Assembly (NCBI GenBank): GCA_951799425.1
Contig: OX637399.1
Location: 31,742,701-31,806,700 of the forward strand
Source of the DNA: Ilex aquifolium
Taxonomy: Eukaryota > Streptophyta > Magnoliopsida > Aquifoliales > Aquifoliaceae
Direction: 5' to 3'
Length of the DNA stretch: 64,000 nt
This document shows positions 23,043 through 36,788 of this stretch, piece after piece. The notes beneath the pieces are model-generated. The model was not told where the DNA came from, searched no databases, and worked only from the letters and a program-made list of their open reading frames with translations. Both the position numbers and the translations under genes were made by a program. Position 1 is the first letter of the stretch; the number at the start of each line of letters is the position of its first letter.

Positions 23043-23360
23043 AGGGGTGTCAAAGTATGGCACGATACGAACAAGATACGAAATTAAAAAATTTGAGTCT
23101 TATATAAATCACCCGTTTCGAAAACGAGTTGACTCGATACGACGCGATTAATAAACGAATCGGGTATGGATGAACCAATCAAAAAAAATACATGACTCAA
23201 CTCATTTATATATCGATTATACACAGTCCATACACAACACGAACTCGATATGATATGACTCGTTAAATACGAATTAATAAACAAATCGAGTATGAGTGAA
23301 TTTTTTTTTGACACAAACCCACTAAGACCCGATATGAACCCACCTATTCCGACACAATTC
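23043..23360. repeat. Dispersed repeat starting TAGGGGTGTCAA
   Basis: The block starts AGGGGTGTCAAAGTATGGCA and is rich in ACGAATCGGGT / CTCGATACGA motifs. It resembles 57430-57655 (shared GTGTCAAA, CACGAAATTA, TTTGAGTCTT, ACCC[AG]TTT). It is therefore a member of a dispersed, probably non-autonomous DNA-transposon family. Its right boundary is unclear. Confidence 0.5.
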
Positions 23361-23533
23361 AAAATTCAAAGGCTTAATGTCAATAGTAAAATGTTAATAT
23401 AAATAAAAATGTCAATAGTAAAAAATGTGAGAATAACGAGGGTTTTTTCCGTCATTTTGGAACAACTAATGAGATGGTCGACAAGGAAGCCGTCTGGTTT
23501 TGCCGAGTGGGAACCGTTTAAGACAGAGTTTTG

Positions 23534-23716
23534 GAGAGAGAGAGAGAGAGAGGGAGAGAGAGAGAGAGAGAGTTGAACTGAATATCTTAATTAAGACCGC
23601 TTTGTCTGAACTCTGAGATTTTGGTTTACAGAAAGTCGTCTTGTTGTTCAGAGAGAGATGAAAGGTTGAAATAGCTCTGCCTTTTGTCCCTCTCTCTCTC
23701 TCTCTCTTTCTCCATA
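23534..23716. promoter_or_regulatory. GA/CT tracts upstream of the TGA gene
   Basis: Two tracts, (GA)n at about 23534-23572 and (CT)n at about 23692-23708, lie 60-245 bp before the start codon. In plants such GAGA-type tracts are bound by BASIC PENTACYSTEINE (BPC) proteins and are common in promoters or 5' UTRs of developmental regulators. Tract presence is observed; a regulatory role is inferred. Confidence 0.5.
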
Positions 23717-23777
23717 GTGAGCAGGCAATTATTTTATTGTTTGGAGAAGAATACAATAGACAGTTTCAGTACGATTA

Positions 23778-24257
23778 ATGGGTTTTGGAAGACCTTCTAT
23801 TGAAGCTTCAGCAGCACCTTTCATGGCTGCCAATAAAGCAAACCACCACTCAAACGCAATAGTATCCAACGACCATCAACAACTACTGCACCAGAGTCAG
23901 CAGGTTCAAGATCATCGTCACCAAAACAATCAGATGTCATTTGGAATGATGCAATCACCGTTATCATCATCATCAACCATTCATGGAAACTTCATGTAAG
24001 TTTTAATCTTACAAAACAAACCAAACCCACAAAAACCCATGTCTTCATTTCCTTTCAAAATATCCTCGAAAATATTTTTAATAATTGTTCAATTATTTGG
24101 CCTATTTTTAAATTTTAGTTTCTGGGTTGTCTGGGTTATTCTGTGTGTCTGCAGAAGCAAAGACACTGGAGCTTATGATTTGGGTGAATTAGATCAAGAT
24201 CTTTTCCTTTACCTTGATGGCCAGAGCCCCTCAACAGCCCAAGAGCAAAGACGTAAG

Positions 24258-24293
<36 letters not shown>

Positions 24294-27200
24294 GATTCTT
24301 GTATTCTGTATCTAAATTCTCTCTCTCTCTCTGTCTCTTAAACACACACACAAGTCCTGTTTTTTGTATAAAAAATCTTGCATATTTTTTTCTAGCAAAG
24401 AGAACACAAGACTTTCTGTTTCTTTGCAATTTTATGTATTTCTGTTGAGATTCTCTTCGGAACAGTTGTTTGGGTCAAGAGAAAAGTCTGTTCAAACGTA
24501 TAAATCTGATTGTACTTTCTTTGACCACATATTTGCAGCAGGAAAATTTTTTATTTTTCTGGGGAAAAATATTTTTGAGGCTCTTTCTGATTTCAATTGT
24601 TTCTTGTTATTTTGAGATTAGACCACAACATGTAACAAACTTCTGAGCATGAATTTCTTGCTAATATTGTACTGAAAAGGGTAAGAATCAGGGATAGGCC
24701 TCGAATTTCCCTGCTTTTCTCTTTCCTTTCTTCCTTTTTCCGTTTGTTTTTCAGAAGAGCTACAAATGCATGACCAGTACACACTACACAGAGTCTCTTT
24801 CATGGTCATACCTCTCTCTCCTCCTCTCCTCTCTCAGTCCTGTTCTTCTTTAGTAATTATTATGTCTGTAATAATATTATTCTCTGTCTCTCTCTTTCTC
24901 TTTCTCTCTCTCCTGAGCTTTGGACTTTTACCAAAATTTTAATGAGTGTGGCAACTTATGAGTGCAGAAAATTCTGGTATGAGGCCTTCAACATTGAATA
25001 TTTTTCCTTCTCGGCCCATGCATGTAGAGCCATCATCAACAAAGGTATATATTATATATCTAACCGCTATGATACTTCATTTCTTGCTCTGTGGAAGTAA
25101 ATGCCTCACGAATGTGCTTAATTTCTTATATTTCTATATAACTTTGAAGTGGGTTTGTTAATTTTTGTATTTGGTAGGCAAGTGCCGGAGTAGTTACTCC
25201 AGCTACCAGTGGTTCAAAGAGATCATCTGAGCCGTCCATGGAGGTTCCAAACACAAGCAATGATGTTACTGCTGGGCCTGAACCAGCCAAAACTGTCAAG
25301 GTAGGACTGAAGATATATCCAAATATATCTGTACACAAAACAAAATAAACAAATTCGATTCTTAGCTTCTTGTAAACTAAGATTCGTGTTTTACTTTCTA
25401 TTTTTTATAATATTTGAATGTTTCTTATTGCTTTCATTGTTGTGGCAGCGTGACGGAAACCGCAAAGGTCCAACATCAAGTTCAGAGCAGGATCGACCCA
25501 AAACACCAGACCCTAAGGTCTCTTCTTTAATTAACTTTTTCCTCAAAGAAAGTTTTTTTCCCCTTCTTTTATGAAAAATTATTGGGTGTACCCGTTACAC
25601 CTCATTAACAATATCACGTGGTGTAATCATCTATTAATAGATGAACAAGTTAGCAAATAGACTCACTAAAACTCATAATCACCCAATCATGTAATATATA
25701 ATCATCTCTGTGATAGAAAATGATACATATTTTATCTGTTTTTATTATTTTCTTATTAGATGGTTATATGGTACAATGGTTACCCCAATATTTACTCCTT
25801 TTTTTGTCCCTATGTTCAATATTTGTTTGGTTTATTTTGAAGCAGATATTGAGGAGGCTTGCTCAGAATAGAGAGGCAGCTAGGAAAAGCAGACTTAGAA
25901 AAAAGGTCAGTGGAGAGAAAATAAGGGATTATTACTTTCTTGCAGTCCAAACAAGGGTTATCCATGAACATCATTCTCTGGATTTCAATGGTTTTTTTAT
26001 TTTTTTTTTATTTTTTATTGCAGGCTTATGTTCAGCAGCTAGAGACAAGTAGGATAAAGCTTACTCAATTGGAACAAGACATACAGAGAGCTAGATCTCA
26101 AGTGAGAATGTTTTTGGGCAACTAATGCTAATGATTGGATGTCTTTTATTGTCTCTATTTCATCATGGAAACCACGTTTTTAATAAATCTTGGGTTTTTC
26201 TATTAGGGTTTTTATTTGGGTGGAGGCGCTGTTTTGGGAGGAGAACAAGGACTTTCTGCTGCCATGGGCAACATTAGCTCTGGTATTTATCATTCCAAGC
26301 TCAACCTTATCTTACTTATCTTTTTTTTTTCTTCTACAACTTGCTTATATATTATATGGTGGTAATGCTACACTCATGGAAACACCAAACTATACAATCA
26401 AATAATGTGACCTTTTATGTAGTGATGTTGACTAAGTAATAGACTAAGTAATATTTTTGATTAGACGTTTGATTTTTGAACCATGGTACGTAGTGGGTTT
26501 AGTATGCTCCGCCAAAATGGTTTCGAAACAAACAAAAAGGTGAATGTCGCACTCCGAAGATACAGGTACAGTTCCCCCTAAAAGAAAGGGAGGACGAACA
26601 CGAAAACAAAAGAACTTGGGGAGATACAAGCACTAGACTATGCAGACTCAAGAGATAATTTTGATACTCATAAAATTTTAACGCTCTTTTTAAAGTTATG
26701 ATCCAAAAATATTGTTTAATCAGAATTGCTAAACGAAGACGTACACATCAATTTGTCTCATTTTCTGGTCCCATTTTTGAGTGAGTACAGCATATTATTC
26801 ATATTATATCTAATCTTTTTTTCTTTTTGGTTTGTAGATGCTGCAGTTTTCGACATGGAGTATGCGAGGTGGCTAGAAGTACACCACCGTCTCATGTGCG
26901 AGCTCCGGGCGGCACTACAAGAGCATTTACCGGAGAATGATTTGAGGCTTTTTGTGGAAAACTGCTTAGCTCATTATGGTGAGGTGATTAGCCTCAAAAG
27001 CATGGTCGCCAAATACGACGTGTTTCATCTTTTTTCCGGCATGTGGAGAACTCCGGCGGAACGATGCTTCTTGTGGATGGGAGACTTCCGGCCATCCGAC
27101 CTCATCAAGGTAATATGCATAAAGATGTTTTTACTTCATTCGTAGGTACCCCCAAAATGCTAACTTTAATTTTAGGGTTATGTTATGATTTTTTTTTTTT

Positions 27201-30200
27201 TTGGTTATCAGCTATAAATTTTTTATAATTTTACTTAGAAACCGTGCAACTTAGCCCCAAAAATTATATATTTTAATATTAATTTTAAAATGTTAGTATC
27301 CATTCTAAATTTTTTTATTAATTTAGACCAGAAAAAAGCTATACTTGGAAACAAAAAAATAAAAAAATTCTATTACCGAAATTAAACTCTTAATTTCTCG
27401 ACAAGTTGGGTACGTAGGTGAACTTAATCATTTGAAGCCGACTTTCAAGCCAACATCTTAACTAATTAGGTGTTCAAATTAAATCTAATTAAATAACATT
27501 TTCCAAACGTAAAGTTGAAGGAAATGAAAAAAAGTTTTTAAAGTTCCAAAAGTTTTTAAAATTTTTATTTTTACAAAAAATAAATAAATAAATAAAAAGG
27601 GGTAAAGTTCAAAAAAAAAAAAAAACCCCTATCTACATAAGTATGAAGTTTAATTAGACTAACTTTTTAATACATTTATTTCATATTCTTGAAATTTGTG
27701 TTTTTGCAAGTTAAAAAACAACTAAAAAAGTATAAAATTTGAGAAATCTTCCGCAGTCACTTTGTGCTTATATTGAGAGAGATATAATATATATAAGTAG
27801 TTCAAGTGGTAAAAAAACGAGCTGTAAACACATACATTCTGAGTTTGAAACTTAACAACTCTTTGGGACCAGACCATGAGAGATTTATTCTTCATGAATA
27901 CCCTAATCCTAGCATAGATGACTTGTCTTTGACTGAACCGGGAAGGAGATTAGTCGAGGTACGGATAAGCTGATCCAAACATCTCCGATCCTTAAACCAA
28001 AAAAAAAAATAAAAAAAATCCAGAGAGATATAGAGGTATACAAGTTGTAAATTGCGTAGAGCAGTAAGAAGGCCTCATAATGATAATGTATATAAATGAA
28101 TTTTGTATGTGTATGTCAGATTGTTGTCAGCCAAATTGAGCCATTGACGGATCAACAACTGATGGGTATCTGTGGATTACAACAATCGACCCAGGACGCC
28201 GAAGAAGCTCTGTCTCAAGGGCTTGAGGCTCTTAACCAATCTCTCTCACACACCATTGCTTCTGATGCAATGAGCTGTCCTCCAAACATGGCCAACTACA
28301 TGGGTCAAATGGCCATAGCCATGAACAAGCTCTCCACCGTCGAAGGTTTTGTTAGACAGGTACGGAAATATTCTTTTATGTGTATTGCTAAAATAGAAAT
28401 AACATTTGCATACAAATATGCAAATACATTCATACCTACGTAGAGAAGTGGACATAGCAGCATTCACAAAGCTATGTATACATACATGCATATATATACC
28501 TGCATAGATATGGAAATATTTGCATGTATTGCTACACACATGCCAGTATATATGTAGGGTAATGATATAAGAAAATATTATTTGGATCTAATTTATTAAC
28601 TAAATCCATCACAATCATTAAATTGATAGCGGATTCCAACTTCCAACTAATACTGTGGTTTCATCGTTACGAGATTTGAGAAAAATCATACATATACAAT
28701 TTTTCCTTTACTAAATAGGAAAAACCCTTTACAAACGGTGAATTTTCTTTCTTTTAATTTCAAAAAACAAACATATGTACTCTTATTTTGCGTGCAGGTA
28801 GATTGTTTATGTAATTCAAACCCGTAATACAAAATCACAATAAAATAATTTAATTGTAAAATCCTCCTATTTTTCCATTGTAGTTCATCTAAAGGAAACA
28901 TAGTTCTCTATCATTCTATTTTATGCTAAGAATTACGTGAGGAAATTCATTTCCATGAATTTCTTTTTTGGGCTAGTAAATTTGCATGAATTTCCTCTAC
29001 ATAGGTCTTACCCATTTTTTTTTTTGGCCAATTTGCACATACTTCTAATTCTTGATGGAGGTGGCCCCAAAAATATCCCAATCATAGAGATCTTACGCCC
29101 ATGTATGCATGATGTCATTGTCACACATGTTTGACTTTAACCTGCGTTGTGACTATCAGCATAATTTCACATAACCTTTCGAATAAAGGCCATTTGTAAA
29201 TACCTTGACCAATTGAAGTCATGTGTTTACTAAGTTAACACAATGACTTATTGTTGAGACCCACCTTAACATTTTACCAACTCTATGACTATATTTAGTA
29301 TAATTTTGTCAGAAATGCATGAATAAAATGCGATTTAGTTTTTTTTTTTTTTTACCTAAAAGATTTAGGGCTATAATAGTAATCATTATTGATAGACCTC
29401 GGCTAACTACGACCGCGAGGTTTTTTGATTGCTAATACGCTTATAAAGAAATTGCGTTCTTTCAATTTCAATACTTATCGGTTGTTATATTTTATAACGA
29501 CAATTTATTTAAACTTTGCGTACACATAACCATCTTAAATGAAGTTTTAGTGATGTTGAGAGTAAATTATATTTTCCTTGTGGGGTTAGGTGGGGAAAAT
29601 GATATGGTCATCTTAACAAAGTCAAAAGTTGATTTTCTAAGATAGTAGAAAGAAGACTATTCTAAATACACTACTACATACAAGATAATATATACTTAGA
29701 GAACTTGGGGTGTGGGGATTGGCATGTAGCTCTATATATCATAATTAATCATGTAGAAGATTTACAATAAAATTATTAATGAAAGAAAAAACAAGAATTG
29801 CATTCGATCGGTAAACGCGCAATATAAACATGAAAAAGGGTATTGAGACAAAATATGAATGAATGATTGAAATATCTGATCGGGCTCTCGAGATGAATAC
29901 CAAAAGAACTTACCGGATGTAGGAATATGAAAGCAATTTTCTCCTGATTCATTCCGATAGCTAGTTTTATTTACTTATTCAAATTAACCATGTTTGATTT
30001 TATACTTTATTTTCTCATTATCCTTACGACTAAGAACTTTTTTTTTTTACCAAGAATTAAATTTAAGTTGAAACTTATCTAATCCTACTTGATTAACTTC
30101 CACTTATGTGCATCATTACTATAAAAAATCTTTGGTTACAATGTCTTAATCCTCATTATTGTCATTACTACTTTGTTTTTGTTACTGTAGAAGAAGAGAA

Positions 30201-30941
30201 ATTTCACCATTGCTAAGTTTTGACTATTTGTTTCCAAATGATACTCTGTTTGAATTTCTAGAATAAGGGTACCACACTACAAGTATCTAGGTGAAGAAAG
30301 AAAACACACACATGTTTCTTGGACTTTTCTGTCGTTTTTTGTATCATAAAAAATATTACGATTCAGACTTGTCAAGTTATGGCTTATTCTGATTGATCTT
30401 CTATATAACCAAAAGTAAGGATTGATCTCAACTTTTAGGATTTATCCTAAGTATCTATACCGAGTTTGTGAATCTCATTGAATCACAAGATCGACAATAT
30501 CAAAATGTAATTAAAAATTTCAATATGTTGTAACTTGACCCGAAATTTCGCTGGTTCATTTTTTCCCATGTTTCTTTTCCAACCAAGTTGCTTTTATTCT
30601 CTAGCACATGGGACAATCCACTAAATACAAATAGACACTAAATACATACTTTGATGACCAAAAGTGTATTTTCCCCTAGAAAATAAATATGTCCCTCATT
30701 TTCATCTCTTTAGGGTCAACATACATGCATGCTTTGTAACCTATTGGTTTCTTATTATTATTTTTTTTTCAAATGGGAAAAAAACTTACAGGCAGATAAT
30801 TTGAGGCACCAAACACTTCACCGGCTGTGTCAACTCTTAACGACCCGTCAAGCAGCGAGGTGTTTTCTGGCCATTGCCGAGTACTTCCACCGCCTCCGGG
30901 CTCTTAGCTCTCTCTGGTTGGCACGTCCCCGGCAGGAATGA
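23778..30941 (+). CDS. bZIP transcription factor, TGA9/TGA10 type
   Basis: Nuclear DNA-binding activator of the TGA family (TGACG/as-1 sites), 486 residues. Exons: 23778-23995, 24155-24252, 24968-25044, 25178-25300, 25449-25517, 25846-25905, 26024-26101, 26207-26282, 26838-27109, 28120-28359, 30792-30941. All introns are GT-AG and phases sum to 1461 nt without a stop. Residues 1-72 are His/Gln/Ser-rich. The GAYDLGELDQ motif (about 78-87) is the TGA9/10 hallmark. The basic region NREAARKSRLRKK (about 203-215) is followed by a leucine zipper to about 240. The C-terminal half is a DOG1 domain (ARWLEVHHRLM..., from about 273) with conserved DFRPSDLIK and YFHRLRALSSLW. In Arabidopsis TGA9/TGA10 act with ROXY glutaredoxins in anther development; the same role here is inferred. 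Several Cys residues (for example VENCLAHY, AERCFLW) could be redox targets. Confidence 0.93.
27110..28119 (+). other. Intron 9 of the TGA gene, containing a SINE
   Basis: A GT-AG intron of 1010 bp that is strongly A/T-rich with several poly(A)/poly(T) runs. Its 3' half hosts the SINE at 27787-28021, inserted only about 100 bp before the splice acceptor. Confidence 0.85.
27787..28021 (+). mobile_element. tRNA-derived SINE in intron 9 of the TGA gene
   Basis: About 235 bp, flanked by the perfect 11-bp duplication AGAGAGATATA (27776-27786 and 28022-28032). An A-box-like TAGTTCAAGTGGT and a B-box-like GAGTTTGAAAC near the 5' end mark a tRNA-derived promoter. The body (CCATGAGAGATTTATTCTTC, TGAATACCCTAATCCTAGC) is shared with copies at 31201 and 37593. 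An A-rich tail ends the element. Same orientation as the host gene. Confidence 0.88.
28360..30791 (+). other. Intron 10 of the TGA gene (2.4 kb)
   Basis: The longest intron of the gene, with GT-AG ends. It is AT-rich and I see no coding sequence or clear transposon in it; the short frames inside are chance. Long last introns of this kind can hold regulatory sequence, but nothing specific is visible. Confidence 0.8.
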
Positions 30942-31078
30942 GATCAAAAACCCTAATCACCATGGGAGCTTTTGATCTATTTCTTGGATTACTTATAGCT
31001 TTTCTTGTATCTTTTTCACAAAGATGTATAGATAGAGAAAATAATAACTAGGTCATAATTATAAAAGTAGAAGTTAAA

Positions 31079-31110
<32 letters not shown>
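30942..31110 (+). other. Probable 3' UTR of the TGA gene with (CT)n tract
   Basis: The sequence after the TGA stop includes AATAATAACTAGG (about 31038) as a possible polyadenylation region and a (CT)n tract at about 31080-31106. The transcript end cannot be fixed from sequence alone. Confidence 0.45.
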
Positions 31111-31114
<4 letters not shown>

Positions 31115-31200
31115 GAGTAAGAAAATAAGTGGGATATTGATTTAGCAGCCGTTTATGACAAAAAAATTGAGGTAGAGGGCAAAGAAGAAAAGAAATGATC

Positions 31201-31410
31201 AAAGAGGAGGAGGATATTGAGTTTGCTATTTTTGTAAACCTAAAAGTTCTGAGTTCGATTTTTAGTAATCCTTTGGGACAGGCCATGAGAGATTTATCCT
31301 TCATGAATACCCTAGTCCCAGCGTGAATGGTCTGTCTTTGACCAGACCGAACAAAAAATTAGTCGAGATACGCTTAAATTGACCCGGACACCATAAGCAT
31401 TGAAAAAAAA
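31201..31410 (+). mobile_element. tRNA-derived SINE downstream of the TGA gene
   Basis: Second copy of the SINE family. It shares GGCCATGAGAGATTTATCCT, TGAATACCCTAGTCCCAGCG and TTAGTCGAGATACGC with the others and ends in an A-run (31403-31410). Flanks AGAAATGATC (31191-31200) and AGAATTGATC (31411-31420) match at 9 of 10 positions. The tRNA-like head is more decayed than in the copy at 37593. Confidence 0.82.
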
Positions 31411-31420
31411 AGAATTGATC

Positions 31421-32338
31421 CAACTGACAAGAGTTGCAAGCTTTGATATTGGACAGTGGCCATTTTCTTCCTTGGCTAGAAGGGACTCAGATGTCAATTA
31501 CCATAAGGGAAAGGCTAAAAGCCTAAAACTGTCTGCATAGTTTTAGTTTTTGAACCCTATGGTCACTCAGTTATTTAAGAGTAATAATTTTGTGATTTGA
31601 AAATCTGATATAATTATTTTATTTAGAAATGTGTGCTGTGACATGGTTCCAATGAAAACACTCAACAATTTGCAATAATACTATGGGATCATATGAGTTG
31701 TGTATGATTAAGTCAAAAAATTAAATCAAAATTTTAAGTCATGACAGTTATACTCTTTTTTTAATATCCCGGGATAATCATGGTGACAATTTCTTTAATA
31801 TGATTAGGTACAACATGTAAATAGATATGTAAAAATAGGCAAACAATATTCAAATTCAAAGACCATGAACATGTCAAGGTAAGTATACGGAAACAACAAC
31901 GATATTAAGACTTAATTTATTAACCTAAAAAATTACTAAATTTTTTGATAATGTGGTTGGTAGGTGGTAGTTGGTATACCACGATACTAAATTCAAAGGA
32001 GACTAGTTTCTTATTCTCTCTCTCCGACTTGGTATTCACCCAATTATTTTAGTAAAAATTGGGGCTGAGTCCTCAAGAAACTTATAATGAGTTTAGTCCG
32101 TCAAGAAAATTTATTTGAGGATAAATCCGTTTTTAATCTTATTAGTAAGTAATTAAGTCCATTATTTTTTTAAAACTCCAAAATACCCTTCATTGAAAGC
32201 AACTTTAAATTAGTTTCTTAACTTGAGAATTATTATTCCTTAATTCACTATCAATGAAGATATGCCAATAATTTTTTTTACATAAATTTGAAATTCAAAT
32301 TCAAAGAACAATTGACACACACAATCTATCTCTTTCTT

Positions 32339-32410
<72 letters not shown>

Positions 32411-34869
32411 ATATTACTGTTTTTGTGAACATGTTACTATTTTTGTTGGGCATGTTTAAGCATGTTATTACTATTATTTTTTCAAATATTAATACTCAGT
32501 GTTATTATTTTTTTGTATTTAAATATTACTATTTTTGTTAATGTTATTATATGTATGTGTGTGTGTATATATATGAGGGAGATAAATAAATAGTCATATT
32601 CTATATATGAATATAGATAGATATGAGAGAGAGATAATTTTAATGTTTGTCAAACTCCTAAAATTTAGAAGTTGTTAGTTTTCGAATTTATTTTAATTAA
32701 ACATAATTACTGGAAGTATTTTGGACAATAGAAATCAAAATGGACTTAATATTAAACAAAATTTCTTGATTAACTTATCACCAAATAAGTCCACAAAAGA
32801 TGACCAGTCTCCAAATTTTTCATTATTTTACTTTCCAAGATAACAGAACATACAAAAGGTTCTCCACGGGTCGGGTCGAGCACAGGCCCTCCTGTCCCAT
32901 GCTCGACCCGTAGTCTGGAGTATATATTTATATATATTTGAGTTCAATCCGATTTTCATATTTGGGTTGAACCCGACAACTCGATGCCTTAATCCTAGGC
33001 TTGCTCAAATTCAATTCGGGTTGAGATTTTTTTGTCCGGGCTCAACAAAAGTATTAAAAATCTAATCCAAGCCTTTTTTTTTCGGGTTGGGTTCGGGTTG
33101 AATTCGGGTTGGCCCGCCCAAGTTGCACCCCTAATTTTTCCTTAAAAACCCTTGGATAAACTCCATTTTTTAGCTTATCCTTGGTGCTAATAAATTCTGT
33201 TTTTGCCCAAAAAACTGATAAAAATGCCGTCTAATAAACTTGAGTCTAAACAAACCAAGCTTCTTTTCATCTGAAACACAAAAAAAATTGAGGTTTTCAG
33301 CCCCAAAATAGGCCCATTGTCAGGCATGGTCAGGACTAACTTATTGGCATAGTCCAAAGCCAAGCCCATTACAGCCCAATTGATCATGGGCTAAAATAAT
33401 TTAGCCCAGACCGTGATGGATTAGGCTGCTCGAGCTGCACGGGCCACTGGAATCAAGGCCCAACTTCGAATTATCATAAACTTGAAGACTCATTAACAAT
33501 GAAACCTAAATCAACCTTGATTATTGACATCGAATGATTCTAACTAGCCTTCTTGACGGGGTGCTCATTTTTGACATGAAATTGACACAAAACCGATGCG
33601 AACAAAATTGAAAATGATACGACCAGGTAACATGAATAAAAATGTTGTGGGTTATTGTAAAAAATAAATAATTTTCTTTTGACTCCATAATCCTGTTTAA
33701 TTATTATTGTACAAAAAAAATGATACGACCAAATATCAAATGATCTCTATTTGAACATCATTTTTAGAACAATTTTTGAAGTTTATCTATATTCAATATT
33801 GTTTTAGTAATAGTCATGTAACATTTTTTTTTTAATTGTTATAGAGTGTTAAGGTGTGTCAACTACTCTTGAACTCAGCTGCATTAAAAGTTCGCAACCT
33901 AGTAATACAATAATAGATGTACAATATAAAATGCAAGCACGAAAGTATTTTATGCTATCTAAAATAATCAATTTCTTAACAATATAGATGATGATCTCAA
34001 CTAAATTTTACAACTAAATGAAGGAAACATTTGTAATAGACTCCGTGATTGTGTACATTAAAACAAAAAAATTATTGAGAAATTTAACTTATAATTAACT
34101 AGTTATAGATAGTTTTGTGTCTTTTTTTTTCGCTACAGGATGTTCAGGTTTACGTCGACTACTCTCTCGAACTCAACTAAGTTTGTGTCTTTCTTGCACA
34201 TATTTTATTTAGGCTAAAACTTAAAACAATGATATAATTTGTTGATTTAAGTCAATCACAACAATTGAGCAGGTAATGGGTCCCAATCTTATTGAGACCC
34301 ACAATTAGATTAAGGACAGTGATTGATCAAATGAGTATTTTAAGCCTATTGAACAGGTAGTAGATCCCAATAAAAATTGGTACCCACAATTAATAGTTAA
34401 TTAATAACAGTGATTGATCAAGTAAATATTTTAAGTCCACGTACGTAATATTACACTTTGTGATCATCCAATCTTTGCCTTTGATTATGTACAATCTCTA
34501 GTTAATCATGTGTAGTCCATGGTAATCAATGTGCTGAAAAATACAATTTCATTTTTACTTTATATACTTTCTGTCTATAGTCCCTTCTAGTCACCCAATC
34601 TTTCGTCAAAGTGATCAAATGTCCATGAAAAGATTCGATTAATATTTTATTTTAGTATTTTGTGTTATTTTATTATTTTTTCAATGAATGATCGTAAATC
34701 ATTCAAACTAAAATTAATGACTTGAGATGAATTTTGCATGGTATAGTTTCGATTCGATACTGGCTTGATCCAAGAATATAAAACATGTGCCTAGGGAGTT
34801 TTACACTTCATAAACATGAAATAAAAGAAAATAAAACATATCCCATGTCAATTATCCACTGATTGACAG
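31421..34869. other. AT-rich intergenic sequence with small repeats
   Basis: No gene is recognised. A (CT)n-(TA)n compound microsatellite lies at about 32330-32408. About 32868-33135 is a dispersed repeat with GGGTTCGGGTTGAATTCGGG that ends GCACCCCTAA, typical of a hAT-like non-autonomous family. About 33825-33895 and 34118-34190 look like minus-strand 3' remnants of the SINE family ending in poly(A). A diverged tandem duplication (units at 34264-34347 and 34348-34438) contains CAGTGATTGATCAA. Confidence 0.45.
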
Positions 34870-34872
34870 TTA

Positions 34873-36739
34873 GGTGGTGTTTGGATCACCGTAGAAGGAT
34901 AGAATTGGAATATGAACCAAATTCTATCCAATGCAAAGTGGTTGGGATTTGAGGATTATAAAGTTCGGATTCAAATTCTATCCCATCTTTGGATAAGTTT
35001 CATTTGGTTTGTGGGCCCCATTTACATGTGAAGATAAAACATACTAAAAAGACCATTTCAACCTTGTGTAGAAAAATATTATCCAATCCTATACCATGTT
35101 TGGAATAGAATGAAAAAAAATCCAATCCATTAGTACTGTTTTGTTTACGAAAAGAAAATATGAATCAATAAATTAAGCTTTTTACAAAATATTGAAATAA
35201 ATATTTTGTTCATTTATTTAATTTAATTTGTATAATACACTTTTAATCACAAAATTCATATGCATCATGCCAAAAAAAAAATTCCAACACAAAAACAATA
35301 CACAAATCGATACAACTCAAGTCTAAGTCGTTATTTGTTTATTTCTAAAAAATTCAAAAGTTTTGTGTTAAAAAAATAATACCCCAAATCTATTTTAAAT
35401 AAATCTGTAACAATAAGTCCAAAACATATATTTATAGCTCAAATCCTCTCATTCATTCATAGACCAAAACTTGTTAATTAAACAATTACCATCCCTCTCA
35501 TTAATTAATAGCCCAAATCAATTTTTAACATGGGAAAATTGGAAGGGGGTACATCAAATTAGACTTAATTGTAAAAAGTACACAAAAAAAAATGTTGGAT
35601 AATTAAGTCCTTAATTTTGATACTTATTTGTATCTAAATACATTATTTGAATTTTAGTGATTTTTTTGTGAAATTTTTATCCTCCATTGATCCATGTGTA
35701 TTTTCTTTGGAAAGTGGTGCATTAAACATCTCCTAGTTTTATGGGAGAACTTTAAAAAAATACGCATGAATCAAGGTGCATTGAATTTATATATATATAT
35801 ATTGAATTATCTTTAATACACCTTGATTCATGCGTATTTTTTTTGGAAAACGGTTTTATTTTCAAATTATATTTATGCATTAAATATTTACTACTATTAG
35901 TTTTATAGGAGAATTTTAATATTTCGTTTATTTTAGAATATATCACTTGTTTGAATTTCAAAATTTGTTAATATCTGAACTCCATACTAGTATAACAAAG
36001 ACAGTGTAATAAATACACTGTAACAAAGACAGTGTAACAATACACTGTAACAAAACAGTGTTCAGTAGTTTTGTGCATGTGATAACAAATTCAAAACGGA
36101 GATGGACTGTTTTGAATGAAATTATATGAAAATATATGTTTGACAAAATGTAATAGTACAATATTTTGTGTATATAGCTTGTTACACTGTAACATTTTTA
36201 TTGTTACACTATTCAGATATTAAATTAATTTGAAAATAAAACCACTTTGCCAAAAAAAAAAAAAATGCATGAATCAAGGTGCATTAAATATAAATTGAAA
36301 ACAAAATCACTTTCCAAAAAAAATTCGCATAAATCAAGGACGGACATACAAATATATAATATTAAAGTTCTCCCATACATATATATATATATATGTATTA
36401 ACAAATACACATGAATCAAGGTGCATTAAATATAATAGATTTTGAATTAAATGACCCTAAAATAGGCATTTACGTCTTTGTATCTCAGCTGTGTATTTTT
36501 TTTCAAAATATTTTGTTCTATGTATTTTTTGCCAAATAAGTCTAATTAGGTGTACCGGCTTCTAAATAACCCTTTTAACATTTATGTTAAAAGCAGCTCA
36601 AATTAGCTTTTTTATAACCCAAATCCACTCTTTAATTAATAGCCCACAAGTTGTTAATTAAACAATTAGTTAAAGTCTCTCTCTATCGGTGGAGAGACAG
36701 ACCCACTCACTCGGCTAAGCCATCAGACGGAGAAAGAGT

Positions 36740-36788
<49 letters not shown>

